From NCBI GenBank assembly GCA_947168905.1, contig CAMVNR010000011.1:1-41508 (forward strand): DNA of 41,508 nt, read 5' to 3'. Below the pieces are notes generated by a model that was not told the DNA's origin, ran no database searches, and saw only the letters and a list, made by a program, of their open reading frames with translations. The DNA comes from an uncultured Lachnospiraceae bacterium. Its GTDB lineage: Bacteria; Bacillota; Clostridia; Lachnospirales; Lachnospiraceae. Below, piece after piece: positions 16,861-25,946 of this stretch. The position numbers and the translations under genes were made by a program. Every line of letters begins with the position of its first letter. Within the stretch, counting starts at the first letter, position 1.

Positions 16861-16947
16861 AACAAATACATAAAAAAGAAAACGCATTCCCGCTTTCTTT
16901 TAAAGGCAATTATACAACAAAGTATTCGGAAAAGGAAGTACTTTTAT

Positions 16948-17403
16948 ATGGAAATCGAGCGCAAATTTCTTGTCAAAAAACTGCCTGACCGACTGAAAGA
17001 TTTTCCTTCCTGCGAAATCGAGCAGGCCTATCTTAACCGCCGTCCGGTCTTAAGAATCCGGAAAGCCGATACCCGGTATATTCTGACGATGAAGGGGGAC
17101 GGCGTTCTCGCACACGAAGAGTACGAGCTTCTGATGGACGAAGAATCCTACCGGCATCTTCTTACGAAAGCCGACGGCAGGATCATCACCAAGCGCCGTT
17201 ATAAAATCCCTTATCAGGGATACACGATCGAACTGGATATCTTCTCCGGCTGCATGGAAGGCCTCGTGCTCGCGGAAGTCGAGTTTCCCTCTGTAGAAGA
17301 GGCCGAAAGCTTCACGCCTCCGGCCTGGTTCCATAAAGATGTCACTTCTGATCCGCGTTATCGGAATGCTGTGATGGCGTACGGAGGAACGGATCCCGCA
17401 TAA
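16948..17403 (+). CDS. CYTH domain triphosphate-hydrolase-like protein
   Basis: The 151-aa protein is a single CYTH (triphosphate tunnel) domain. It starts MEIERKF, the ExExK signature, followed by an alternating pattern of charged strands: LRIRK, EEYELLM, KRRYKI, IELDIF, LAEVEFP. Such proteins usually hydrolyse inorganic tripolyphosphate or thiamine triphosphate with a divalent metal; the substrate here cannot be told. AAAGGAAG precedes the ATG. The last 62 bases overlap the 3' end of the convergent transglutaminase gene. Confidence 0.88.
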   Translation: MEIERKFLVKKLPDRLKDFPSCEIEQAYLNRRPVLRIRKADTRYILTMKGDGVLAHEEYELLMDEESYRHLLTKADGRIITKRRYKIPYQGYTIELDIFSGCMEGLVLAEVEFPSVEEAESFTPPAWFHKDVTSDPRYRNAVMAYGGTDPA

Positions 17404-20026
17404 GGTACCGGTCCGCATACACTTCATAAAGCATCCGGACACCGTCATTTGACTCGTCCTCCTTCGCGTAGTACACTTCCTTGATAATGCGCTGCATTTC
17501 AGAAAGACGTGTTTTTGAAAGTTCAGGATACAGCTCCGAGAGATGTTCTCCGGAGGAATCTGGATTGAATCTGAACCCGTTTCTTCCCGCCTGCCTGCGG
17601 ATTCTGTCATAGATCCTGCGGCAGGTCTTTTTGTTGTCTTCCCCCTTCAGCTTCTCCAGAGGAACAATATGGTATCTCAGGTAGATGATAAGCGCGATCA
17701 GTGCGCCGGCAGCCAGCACCGAAAGGACGACGGGCCAGAACCAGCTGGGAAGCCTGAACGGCTCCTTCTTTTCGTCCCCCTGGCCGGAAGGTTCATTTTC
17801 CGAGGCGTCGTTCGACGGCATGGGGCTTTCGCCGGTTTCGGGCATAGAGCCTTCTCCGCCCGATTCCGTAATGTCCGCCTCGGCATCAGCCGTCGGATCC
17901 TCGGAAACAGACACATCCGCTTCCGTCTCTGTCCCTGTGCTGGTCTCGAGCGTAAACTCGCTCTCTCCCATTTCATCCTCTTCCCGGCTCAGGGTCATTT
18001 CCACCGGATACCAGCCGAAGCCGCGGATAAAGACCTCCGTCCAGGCATGCGCATCCTTATCGGAAACCGTCACCTTTTCGCCCTTCATGGCCGGCGGGAC
18101 AAGATAGCCCTCCACATAACGGCAGGGAATGCCGAGCTCCCTTAAAAGGACCGTACCCGCGGATGCGAAATGAACGCAGTATCCGCTCTCCCTTTCAAAC
18201 AGGAAGTCCTCGACAAAATCGGTGTCTCTTGGCGTCATTCCGGGATTCAGCGAGTATTCTTTCTGCGCGAAAAGGTAATCCTTGACAGCGTTTACGGCCT
18301 TCTCGATTTCCATCGCGCTTACGTCGATCTGAAACTCGGACGCAAGCTCCCGCGCAAGGTCTTTCACTCTCGCACTGGCTCCGGAAACGAGGTTTTTCTG
18401 TATCATTGCCTCTTCATATGCGCTGACACAGTCCTCTTTTAAGCGCATGTGGATTTCATGCCCTTCCGCGTCATTGAATACATATTCCGTATAGGGGGAT
18501 GCCAGAAGTTCCTCCGCCGTCACCGTGATATTGTAACGGTCCCTCAGAAGAGCGATCATCGTATCTAAGTCTTCGTAGCCGAACAGCGGCTTTCCCGAAG
18601 GCCCGCTAAGGCCGTACAAATACTGCCGAAGCGATGCGTTTGCAAGGGCCTCCGACAGCGAATCGTAGGAAACCGTCTGGAACATCGCGCGTTCCTTTTC
18701 ATCCGACCTTAAATAAAGGTCACCGACAAAGGAAGCCTCCGAAAGCTGTTCCGTCTCGCCGCCGATGATAAAGTACGGCAGATAAATATAATTGTCCCGC
18801 TGATCCGTTTCGCGTATCGTGACAAGGTTGTAGTCATTCGCGCTGTGCAGGAAGGTTCCCGAATACAGCGCTGTAACGTACAAAAGCGGATTTCTGAAGT
18901 TCGCGTCCTCCGGATCGACACGCCCGGAATACACATCGGTAAAGCCGATTTTTTCTGGAACCCAGGCGGGATTTACTTCTTCCCCGGATTTCTCCCAGCC
19001 CTGTCCGGTATAAACATCGCCGGTAAAGCCTCTTAAGTAGACCGAAGAGGTGCTGTTTTCCGAGAAGCTGACGGAAAGGATCGGGTTCTCGTTTCTGACA
19101 ACGGTTCCCACGTTGGAAAAATCCCCGCCGCTCATGCCGGGCTTTGAAATATCAAAGGGATTCCCCTCGATTTTCGCAAGCAGGTCGGAAATACTGCTCC
19201 TCGAGTACACATCGGATGCCCGGCTGAAAGGTTTTTTCAGCATCGGGAAGAGCATGTAGGCGCACACTGCCGTCAGAAGAAGCACAAACAATACACATGA
19301 TGCTGCCAGAAGGAAACGAAGCCGAAGCTGCAGCGAACGCGACATTTCGTGAAGCTCCAGAAGGCATTCGCTTCTGCAGAGCACAAACTGCAGAATAATG
19401 CAAAGAAGCAGCACAAGAAGCGGAAACAGCCCCGGGGCCGAAAGGCACAGTGCTGAGAGAAACAGCGGAATCAGAAGGAATGCCGTCGCTATAAAGGGCG
19501 GAATATTCCTGCCGTAGCTGTAGCCGGTCTGCCAGATCGGAAGCACGGCAAAAATCACCATGATAAAGGTTACATCCGTATCCGGGGGCACACTGTAGTG
19601 AATATCTGTTTCCGTCTGATACGCCCGGTCAAAGGCCGATACCAGCCGGTCGTAGATGCCGGTGCACTCTGCCACCAGGTCCTGCAGCCGTATGATCGAT
19701 AAGACGACTGCCGCCGCGATCACGCCCGCGAAAAGGAAGACACCCAGTTTTTTGTCTCTTGCGATCAGAAGCACAATCACAGACAGGACAAGCACGGCGG
19801 GAAGGAAAATCAGTTCGTTCACCGTCAGGCTGAATGCAGAGGTAAAAACATGGACAAAGCTCCATCCCGACAGGACGGAAATCAGAAGCTCCGCGATGAT
19901 ATCCGTCACTGCAGCGGCGCGGGGTGAAAGCTTCATTTCCCCGTCCTGGCGGATCTCGGATACACCGTCAAAAACCGGAAGAGATGGGGACGATGTCTTT
20001 TTTCTGAAGAAATCAAGCTTCATCAT
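17342..20026 (-). CDS. Membrane-bound transglutaminase-like protein (TgpA-like)
   Basis: The protein (about 894 aa) starts with around six membrane helices (first 260 residues), then a large outside region with a transglutaminase-like core. The cysteine motif GYCVHFAS and the histidine motif DAHAWTEVF are present; the third position reads GWYPVEMT, where many relatives have an aspartate. A Ser/Thr/Glu-rich stretch and a final membrane helix (FWPVVLSVLAAGALIALII) follow. I start it at ATG 20026 (MMKLDFF), preceded by AAAGGTGG; a longer start at 20065 lacks a site. It forms a module with DUF58 and MoxR, a known three-gene set whose substrates are mostly unknown. Its end overlaps the CYTH gene. 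Confidence 0.88.
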   Translation of the reverse strand: MMKLDFFRKKTSSPSLPVFDGVSEIRQDGEMKLSPRAAAVTDIIAELLISVLSGWSFVHVFTSAFSLTVNELIFLPAVLVLSVIVLLIARDKKLGVFLFAGVIAAAVVLSIIRLQDLVAECTGIYDRLVSAFDRAYQTETDIHYSVPPDTDVTFIMVIFAVLPIWQTGYSYGRNIPPFIATAFLLIPLFLSALCLSAPGLFPLLVLLLCIILQFVLCRSECLLELHEMSRSLQLRLRFLLAASCVLFVLLLTAVCAYMLFPMLKKPFSRASDVYSRSSISDLLAKIEGNPFDISKPGMSGGDFSNVGTVVRNENPILSVSFSENSTSSVYLRGFTGDVYTGQGWEKSGEEVNPAWVPEKIGFTDVYSGRVDPEDANFRNPLLYVTALYSGTFLHSANDYNLVTIRETDQRDNYIYLPYFIIGGETEQLSEASFVGDLYLRSDEKERAMFQTVSYDSLSEALANASLRQYLYGLSGPSGKPLFGYEDLDTMIALLRDRYNITVTAEELLASPYTEYVFNDAEGHEIHMRLKEDCVSAYEEAMIQKNLVSGASARVKDLARELASEFQIDVSAMEIEKAVNAVKDYLFAQKEYSLNPGMTPRDTDFVEDFLFERESGYCVHFASAGTVLLRELGIPCRYVEGYLVPPAMKGEKVTVSDKDAHAWTEVFIRGFGWYPVEMTLSREEDEMGESEFTLETSTGTETEADVSVSEDPTADAEADITESGGEGSMPETGESPMPSNDASENEPSGQGDEKKEPFRLPSWFWPVVLSVLAAGALIALIIYLRYHIVPLEKLKGEDNKKTCRRIYDRIRRQAGRNGFRFNPDSSGEHLSELYPELSKTRLSEMQRIIKEVYYAKEDESNDGVRMLYEVYADRYLMRDPFLRTPSQHSDNADQK

Positions 20027-21086
20027 CGCTGTTCCACCTTTCCCCGAGTACGGACAGTTCTTCATCGGTCACGACAAACTCGCGGATGAAGCGGCGCGCA
20101 CCGAAGCGCTGATGGTACTCCTCGAGAATTTCAGAAGCCGTATGCGGCGAAAAAAGGCCTTTTTCCGCGTTTTCTTCATTATCCTCGTAAGAGTCCCGCA
20201 TGAAGGCCGTAAACAGCGTTAAAACGGCATTTTCGAGATCACGCTCATCCTCCACGGGAATCTCCTCTGTCTCTCCCTTCGGATCCTCAAATAAAAGTAC
20301 ATGACCTTTCTCCTCCTCCGGAAGGGACGAGGCCAGATTGAAATAGTTGCCGACCACCCGGTCGAACTCCGACTGGGTTCTTTCCCGAAGATCCAGCACA
20401 AACAGGAAGCGTGCGCTGTCCTCCCTGGAGAATTCGCGGATCATCGGAACCTCCCGCTTGGCGGAAAGCTTCCAGTGCATTCTGGAGATCCGGTCTCCTT
20501 CCCGGTATTCCCGGATGTCAAAGGTTTCCGAAGCGTCGTCGCCGATACGCTGTACAGTTCTCGTATACTCGGAGTAATAATTCTGCTGCGGATCGCCGGA
20601 GGGCTCCAGGAAGAGACTCTTCTCCTGCGGCATGAGGTCGATCGGTATGCACTGCGGACGGCTTTTCCTGACAAGGGGCAGCCTGAAAAAACCCGCATAA
20701 TCGCTGATCGAGCATTTTTGCAGTTCAAAAACGCCCGAACCGGCATACAGAAGCTCCGGGTATACGATAATGTCCGTAGATCCCTTCAGAGAGGAAATAC
20801 TGTTCTTCAGTACAGCGCCTTCCTCGGACTGGTCATAGGTAAAGGCAATCGTATATTTCAGCCCCGACACTGGCAGAAAGCCGCGCTTTTCGATGTGCAG
20901 CACGAGCTCCGCCCCGGAAAGCTCCAGTTCGATCCGGGTCAGCCTCTTCTGTATAAGGAGCATCGCAAAAAGACACAGCGGCACGAGAAGCAGGATCATG
21001 GCAAGAATGGCAAAAACCCTGTTTCCCGACATCAGTGCGCTGTGCAGTATAAAGATGCTGAATGCAAGATACAGAATAATCAGCAT
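20013..21086 (-). CDS. DUF58 domain-containing protein
   Basis: The 357-aa protein has two N-terminal membrane helices (about 1-20 and 25-48), a beta-rich region, and the DUF58 signature YREGDRISRMHWKLSAKR near residue 200. The fold that follows is a vWA-like domain. It starts one base after the moxR stop and overlaps the start of the transglutaminase gene, so the three are coupled. DUF58 proteins are thought to work with MoxR AAA ATPases in assembling or activating partner proteins at the cell surface; the detail is not known. Confidence 0.9.
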   Translation of the reverse strand: MLIILYLAFSIFILHSALMSGNRVFAILAMILLLVPLCLFAMLLIQKRLTRIELELSGAELVLHIEKRGFLPVSGLKYTIAFTYDQSEEGAVLKNSISSLKGSTDIIVYPELLYAGSGVFELQKCSISDYAGFFRLPLVRKSRPQCIPIDLMPQEKSLFLEPSGDPQQNYYSEYTRTVQRIGDDASETFDIREYREGDRISRMHWKLSAKREVPMIREFSREDSARFLFVLDLRERTQSEFDRVVGNYFNLASSLPEEEKGHVLLFEDPKGETEEIPVEDERDLENAVLTLFTAFMRDSYEDNEENAEKGLFSPHTASEILEEYHQRFGARRFIREFVVTDEELSVLGERWNSDDEA

Positions 21087-21087
21087 G

Positions 21088-22032
21088 TTACTCCGATCTT
21101 CTGCGCTCCGTCGGACGTTTTTCCTTTTTCAGCACCGCTGTCAGAATATCTTCCACGGAGACTTTATCGATGCGGGCCTTGCGGCTTCTCTGAATCCGGT
21201 GATTCATAACCGGAATGAAGACCGCCGCAGCATCTTCCGGAAGTACATAATTCCTTCCCGAAAGATAGGCGTAGGCCATACTCATCTGCATCAGTGCGAC
21301 GGTTGCACGCGGGCTTCCGCCGAGTTCCACATAAGGATTGTTTCTCGTCGCCTGAGTCAGGCGGACCATATAGTCGTTCACGGCATCATGAACGAAAATC
21401 TCGCGGACCTCCTGCTGCATCTGCAGAATCACGGTGCGGTCCGTCACGCGCATCACTTCCCCCGCGCTCTGGTTCTTTCTCTTCAGAATCTCCCGCTCCT
21501 CCTCGAGCGTCGGGTAGCCCATCGACACGGAGATCAGGAAGCGGTCAATCTCGGACTCCGGAAGCTTCTGCGTTCCGACAGAACCCGTCGGGTTCTGGGT
21601 CGCGATGACAAAGAACGGATCGGGAAGCTTATGGGTCTTCCCGTCAATCGTTACCTGATGCTCTTCCATACACTCCAGAAGCGCTGCCTGCGTCTTCGGA
21701 GAGGTCCTGTTGATCTCGTCTGCAAGGAACAGGTTGCAGAAAACCGCGCCTTCGCGGAAATTCATGCGTCCGGTATCCTTGTCATAAACGCTGAAGCCGA
21801 CAATGTCGGAAGGAAGGACATCCGGCGTAAACTGCATACGCTTTCCGGAGAGGCCCATCGCGCGTTCGAAGGCCACGGCCATCGTCGTCTTTCCGACCCC
21901 CGGAATATCATCAATCAGTACATGTCCGCCCGAAAGAAGCGCACAGAGAATCAGGCCGAGCGTCGTATCCTTGCCGACGACCTGCTTTCTGACTTCATCC
22001 AGGATTCTGCTGCCAAAAATAGCGTTGCTCAT
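21088..22032 (-). CDS. MoxR family AAA ATPase
   Basis: The 314-aa AAA+ ATPase has Walker A GVGKTT (near 45), Walker B LFLADEINRTSPKTQAALLE, sensor 1 in FFVIATQNP, and the arginine-finger region typical of the MoxR group. MoxR proteins act as chaperone-like ATPases for vWA/DUF58 partners, and both partner types are encoded downstream. GAGGT lies just before the ATG. It follows plsY by seven bases. Confidence 0.93.
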   Translation of the reverse strand: MSNAIFGSRILDEVRKQVVGKDTTLGLILCALLSGGHVLIDDIPGVGKTTMAVAFERAMGLSGKRMQFTPDVLPSDIVGFSVYDKDTGRMNFREGAVFCNLFLADEINRTSPKTQAALLECMEEHQVTIDGKTHKLPDPFFVIATQNPTGSVGTQKLPESEIDRFLISVSMGYPTLEEEREILKRKNQSAGEVMRVTDRTVILQMQQEVREIFVHDAVNDYMVRLTQATRNNPYVELGGSPRATVALMQMSMAYAYLSGRNYVLPEDAAAVFIPVMNHRIQRSRKARIDKVSVEDILTAVLKKEKRPTERRRSE

Positions 22033-22039
22033 AACTACC

Positions 22040-22669
22040 TCATTGTTTTTTCTTCCCGAAACGGTTTTCCGTTCCGTTTTTCAGCCTTTTCAGGTTTTCC
22101 CAGTGCCGGATGACGAGAATACTCTGCGCGATACAGATCAGAATCATAACCTCTGCAAAATTCTTCTCAATCGTCAGCCAGCCGAAATGGACATAAAACG
22201 GCACCTGGACAAGTGCGAAAAGCGCCGCCGTAATCGAAGAAATGGATACATATCTGGTGGAAAAGGCCAGAATGAAGAACAGGCTGATCGCAATCAGCGC
22301 TATCCGCCAGTCGAAGGCCAGGAACCATCCGAAACAGGCAGCCACCCCTTTTCCGCCCTTGAACTTCAGGTAGAAGGGGAAATCATTTCCGAGAACGACG
22401 CCGATCGCCGTATACATCAGATAGACATACTTCAGCGGATCGTCCTTAAAAAGCATTTTCACGATCATACAGGGAATGAAAGCCTTCAACGCATCGAAGA
22501 AAAAGACAATCAGTCCGCCTTTTACACCCAGCACACGAAGCGCGTTGGTCGCGCCGGTATTGCCGGAGCCTTCCTTATGCAGATCCCTGTGGACCAGTTT
22601 TCCGTAAAAATGTCCTGTCTGGAACAATCCGAAAACATATCCAGCCAGTAAAAATACTATCCTCAGCAT
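22040..22669 (-). CDS. plsY: Glycerol-3-phosphate acyltransferase PlsY
   Basis: The 209-aa integral membrane enzyme moves an acyl group from acyl-phosphate to glycerol-3-phosphate, starting phospholipid synthesis. It has about five membrane helices and the three family motifs: KEGSGNTGATN near 33, FKGGKGVA near 105, and an R-Y/H segment near the end. AAAGGAGATG precedes the start. It is 19 bp after der, an order conserved in Firmicutes. Confidence 0.96.
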   Translation of the reverse strand: MLRIVFLLAGYVFGLFQTGHFYGKLVHRDLHKEGSGNTGATNALRVLGVKGGLIVFFFDALKAFIPCMIVKMLFKDDPLKYVYLMYTAIGVVLGNDFPFYLKFKGGKGVAACFGWFLAFDWRIALIAISLFFILAFSTRYVSISSITAALFALVQVPFYVHFGWLTIEKNFAEVMILICIAQSILVIRHWENLKRLKNGTENRFGKKKQ

Positions 22670-22688
22670 CAGTTCACATCTCCTTTTA

Positions 22689-24011
22689 TCAGTCTTTCTC
22701 GCCGCGTTCTCGGATAATAAACTTCAGCGGAGTCCCCCGGAAGCCGAAAGCCTCGCGGATTTTATTCTCCAGATAACGCGTATAGGAAAAGTGCATCAGT
22801 TCTTTATTATTTACAAAGATCACAAATGTCGGCGGTTTGACGCTGACTTCCGTCGCATAGAAAATCTTCAGGCGTTTGCCCTTATCCGACGGCGGCTGCT
22901 GCATGACGACAGCCTCGGAGATAATTTCATTCAGTACGCCGGTTGCAATACGGAGGCTGTGATTTTCAATGACCATATCGATCACTTCGAAAATCCTGCC
23001 GATGCGCTGTCCGGTCTTGGCCGAGATAAAGAGGATTTCCGCGTAGGGCATAAAGGAAAGCGTCTTCCGGACGTTTTCGGTAAAGCGGTAAATCGTTTTG
23101 TCGTTCTTCTGCACAAGGTCCCATTTATTGACCGCTATAATCACGCCTTTTCCGCGTTCATGCGCTATTCCGGCCACCTTGGCATCCTGCTCGGTCACGC
23201 CCTCCGAAGCGTCAATCATCAGAATGACAACGTCGGAACGCTCAACGGCAGTCACCGCCCGGATAATGGAATACCGTTCGATTTCCTCCTTGATCCGGCT
23301 TTTTCTTCTTAAGCCCGCCGTATCGATAAAGACATAATCCTTATGATTATAGCGGACAGTCGTGTCGATCGCATCCCGGGTGGTCCCGGCAATATCGGAG
23401 ACAATCACGCGGTCCTCACCCGCCAGCTTATTGACAAGCGAGGATTTGCCGACGTTCGGTTTCCCGATAATCGCAATCCTCGGACGTTCGTCCTCGGTCT
23501 CCTCCTCATTGTCCTCGGGAAAGGCTGCGGTTACCGCATCCAGAAGGTCACCGAGGTTTTTCCGGCTTGCCGCACTGATCGGAATCGGATCGCCGATTCC
23601 GAGATTGTAGAATTCGTAGACATCCGCCATCTGCGTGTCAAAATTGTCTACCTTGTTGACGCACAGGACCACCGGCTTCTCCGCCTTTCTGAGCATATCC
23701 GCCACCTTGCTGTCCGTATCAACAAGGCCCTGTCTGCAGTCAACGATAAAGATGATCACATCCGCCGTCGCAATGGCGATCTCCGCCTGCTCGCGCATCT
23801 GTGACAGGATAATATCCTTGGATTCGGGCTCGATTCCGCCCGTATCGATCAGGGTGAAACTGTGATTCAGCCAGACAGCGTCCGCGTAAATCCTGTCACG
23901 GGTTACGCCGGGCGTATCCTGTACTATCGCTATATTTTCGCCTGCGAGCGCATTGAAAAGTGTCGATTTTCCGACATTCGGGCGCCCGACGATCGCAGCT
24001 ACCGGTTTCAT
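22689..24011 (-). CDS. der: Ribosome-assembly GTPase Der
   Basis: Der (EngA, 440 aa) is an essential GTPase for 50S assembly with two tandem G domains and a C-terminal KH-like domain. G1 motifs are [12 protein letters not shown] (start) and [12 protein letters not shown] (about 185), with matching DTPGVTR / DIAGTTR and NKVD / NKWD motifs. I start it at ATG 24011 ([12 protein letters not shown]) because the G domain begins there; AAAGGAG lies 14 nt upstream, with another GGGAAG closer. A longer ATG at 24077 lacks a site. Confidence 0.96.
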   Translation of the reverse strand: MKPVAAIVGRPNVGKSTLFNALAGENIAIVQDTPGVTRDRIYADAVWLNHSFTLIDTGGIEPESKDIILSQMREQAEIAIATADVIIFIVDCRQGLVDTDSKVADMLRKAEKPVVLCVNKVDNFDTQMADVYEFYNLGIGDPIPISAASRKNLGDLLDAVTAAFPEDNEEETEDERPRIAIIGKPNVGKSSLVNKLAGEDRVIVSDIAGTTRDAIDTTVRYNHKDYVFIDTAGLRRKSRIKEEIERYSIIRAVTAVERSDVVILMIDASEGVTEQDAKVAGIAHERGKGVIIAVNKWDLVQKNDKTIYRFTENVRKTLSFMPYAEILFISAKTGQRIGRIFEVIDMVIENHSLRIATGVLNEIISEAVVMQQPPSDKGKRLKIFYATEVSVKPPTFVIFVNNKELMHFSYTRYLENKIREAFGFRGTPLKFIIRERGEKD

Positions 24012-24091
24012 TTTATCTTCCCGGGCTCCTTTCCGTATATTCCCCGCCGGCTTTTCGCCGGACAGCTTCGATGACATAAACGCGCTTCGGT

Positions 24092-25450
24092 TTACATCTG
24101 TTTCAGTTCATATTCACCATGGGAGGAGTCAAAATCCTCTTTCCTCATGATTCCGCACATGACCCTTACAAGGCAGTCTCCGCCGCCTCTTAACACCGCG
24201 ACGGGCGTATTCAGGATCCTCTGCACATCGTGAAGATGCATATCATCCAGGAAAACGTCCTCCCCCGAACGGAGCATGCAGCCCGGAATGATGAGAAGCT
24301 CCCCGAGGTCCTTCCCCTGAAGCTGGGATGTGAGGTCCTGTCCCGTGACAAGACCAGCGACCGTGATATTCTCGCCGAAAAAGTCATTCCGGATTCCGTA
24401 GATCAGGTTCTCATGACCCGGAAATTTTTCTTCGCACAGTCCCCGCACATATGCAAGCATCGGAGCTGCCATGAGCCCCGTCGCGAAGCTTACGCGCCGC
24501 TTTTTCCCGTCTTTTTTCAGCCGTTTCAGTTCCGCCTTCGCCTCTTCATAAAGAGACCGCACCATCCCGACGCCGTTCTCGATCTGCAGATACCCGTCAT
24601 AGCTTTCTTCCGGCGGGACCTCCAGTCCGGCAGTGACGTAAAACTCATCGCTCGCATGCACGAAATGAATTCCGAACTCCCGGAAGGCCTTTTCCTGCCA
24701 GCTTTCCACCATACGGATCACTTCCAGACAGTCTTCCTTATTGAAAGGCTTAAGAGGAGTCAGTCCCTCCCTGTACTTTGTCAGTCCGACCGGGACAACG
24801 GAAAGCGACTCGAGCACCGGCAGATAGCGGTAGAGATCGGAAAGCGTGCGCATAAGCTGCTGCCCGTCATTGATCCCTTTCAGAAGGACGATCTGCATAT
24901 TCATATGCAGCCCGGCCTCGTAAAAGCGGTCCAGATACTTCAGGCATTCACCGGCGAAGCGGTTTTTCAGCATCTTCACCCGAAGCTCGGGATCGGTCGT
25001 ATGCACCGATATATTCATCGGCTCCATATGATAACGGATGATCCTCTCTACATCCTTCTCCTTCATATTGGTGAGGGTAATGTAGTTGCCCTGAAGGAAG
25101 GAAAGTCTGGAATCGTCATCCTTGAAATACAGCGTTTCCCTGAGGCCCGGAGGCATCTGATCGATAAAGCAGAAGATGCAGGCGTTCGAGCAGCGTCTGT
25201 AATCGCTCATGAGGTCGCTCGCAAAAACGATGCCGAGATCTTCGTAGGCATCCTTTTCTATCTCGAGTTCCCATTCCTCGCCGTCTTTTTTTTCAATGAG
25301 AAGCGTGAGCTCTTCGTCCGAGGTCAGCGCTCTCCAGTCAAAAACATCTTCAATTTCCTGTCCGTCCGCCTGCAGGACAAAATCTCCCGCCTCGATCTCC
25401 AGTTCTTCGGCGATTGACCCCGGCTCCACATGCGCGATCAAATGTTTCAT
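24092..25450 (-). CDS. DUF512 radical SAM-like protein with PDZ domain
   Basis: The 452-aa protein begins with a PDZ-like domain ([18 protein letters not shown], about 5-75). It continues with a radical-SAM-like domain holding the cysteines of [16 protein letters not shown] (about 107-120) and ends with the DUF512 domain, including an [16 protein letters not shown] motif. The CxxxCxxC spacing suggests a [4Fe-4S] cluster, but the reaction is unknown. It is next to der and plsY, as in many clostridia. GGAGTGA precedes the ATG. It has no clear promoter and may be read through the rpsT terminator. Confidence 0.9.
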   Translation of the reverse strand: MKHLIAHVEPGSIAEELEIEAGDFVLQADGQEIEDVFDWRALTSDEELTLLIEKKDGEEWELEIEKDAYEDLGIVFASDLMSDYRRCSNACIFCFIDQMPPGLRETLYFKDDDSRLSFLQGNYITLTNMKEKDVERIIRYHMEPMNISVHTTDPELRVKMLKNRFAGECLKYLDRFYEAGLHMNMQIVLLKGINDGQQLMRTLSDLYRYLPVLESLSVVPVGLTKYREGLTPLKPFNKEDCLEVIRMVESWQEKAFREFGIHFVHASDEFYVTAGLEVPPEESYDGYLQIENGVGMVRSLYEEAKAELKRLKKDGKKRRVSFATGLMAAPMLAYVRGLCEEKFPGHENLIYGIRNDFFGENITVAGLVTGQDLTSQLQGKDLGELLIIPGCMLRSGEDVFLDDMHLHDVQRILNTPVAVLRGGGDCLVRVMCGIMRKEDFDSSHGEYELKQM

Positions 25451-25475
25451 CAGGCTTCACTCCAAACAAAAGACA

Positions 25476-25513
25476 AAATAAAAACCCCGTGCCTTTATGA
25501 AAAGCCGGGGTCT
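25476..25513 (-). terminator. Terminator of rpsT
   Basis: On the minus strand ACCCCG...CGGGGT with a 16-nt loop is followed by TTTTTATTTT. It ends 13-50 bp after the rpsT stop and precedes the DUF512 gene. Confidence 0.85.
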
Positions 25514-25526
25514 TTTCCATGTTTGC

Positions 25527-25790
25527 TTATGCCATAGCATTTACTGCTTTAGCCAGACGTCCAATCTTCCTGCTGGAAGTATTCTTATGATAGACACCCT
25601 TCGATGCAGCTTTGGAAAGCTCTGTTTCCGCTACTCTGAAGGCTTCCTGTGCAGCCGCCTTGTCGCCGGATTCGATTGCACTGTAAACCTTCTTCACATA
25701 AGTCTTCACTCTCGACTTGATAGCCTTATTTCTCTCAGTCTTTGTCGCAGTAACGATTACACGTTTCTTAGCAGATTTAATGTTTGCCAC
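25527..25790 (-). CDS. rpsT: Ribosomal protein S20
   Basis: The 87-aa small-subunit protein starts with the family sequence (V/M)ANIKSAKKR and is rich in Lys, Arg and Ala. The start is GTG at 25790, directly after GGAGGTG at 6-nt spacing. An upstream ATG at 25853 would add 21 unrelated residues and has no site. It is transcribed alone: promoter at 25902-25929, terminator after the stop. It carries a long 5' leader of about 105 nt with a large inverted repeat. Confidence 0.97.
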   Translation of the reverse strand: MANIKSAKKRVIVTATKTERNKAIKSRVKTYVKKVYSAIESGDKAAAQEAFRVAETELSKAASKGVYHKNTSSRKIGRLAKAVNAMA

Positions 25791-25852
25791 TTTAAGCACC
25801 TCCGTATATTTTCTTTGAGCGTCACGGGGTAGAGGGTGCCCGGAACATCTCA

Positions 25853-25889
25853 TTACATTAAAACCGGAGACACGTTCGTTTTAATGTAA
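25853..25889 (-). promoter_or_regulatory. 11-bp perfect inverted repeat in the rpsT leader
   Basis: TTACATTAAAA (25853-25863) and TTTTAATGTAA (25879-25889) are exact inverted copies with a 15-nt loop. The repeat lies at the very 5' end of the predicted rpsT RNA, so a stable hairpin would form there. It could be the site of S20 feedback control or an RNA-stability element, or a DNA operator. Confidence 0.65.
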
Positions 25890-25901
25890 ACATACCCGAC
25901 T

Positions 25902-25929
25902 ATAATAACACATTTATAAGAAAAGTCAA
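25902..25929 (-). promoter_or_regulatory. rpsT promoter
   Basis: On the minus strand TTGACT (25924-25929), 16 bp and TATTAT (25902-25907). Predicted start is near 25895, six bases before the inverted repeat. Confidence 0.65.
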
Positions 25930-25946
25930 GGGCTTTTTCGAGAGAT

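Noticed and set aside
25908-25946. Terminator after the QueH-Alr gene
   Set aside because: Only a weak GAAAA/CTTTTC pairing is visible and it overlaps the rpsT -35; not enough to call.
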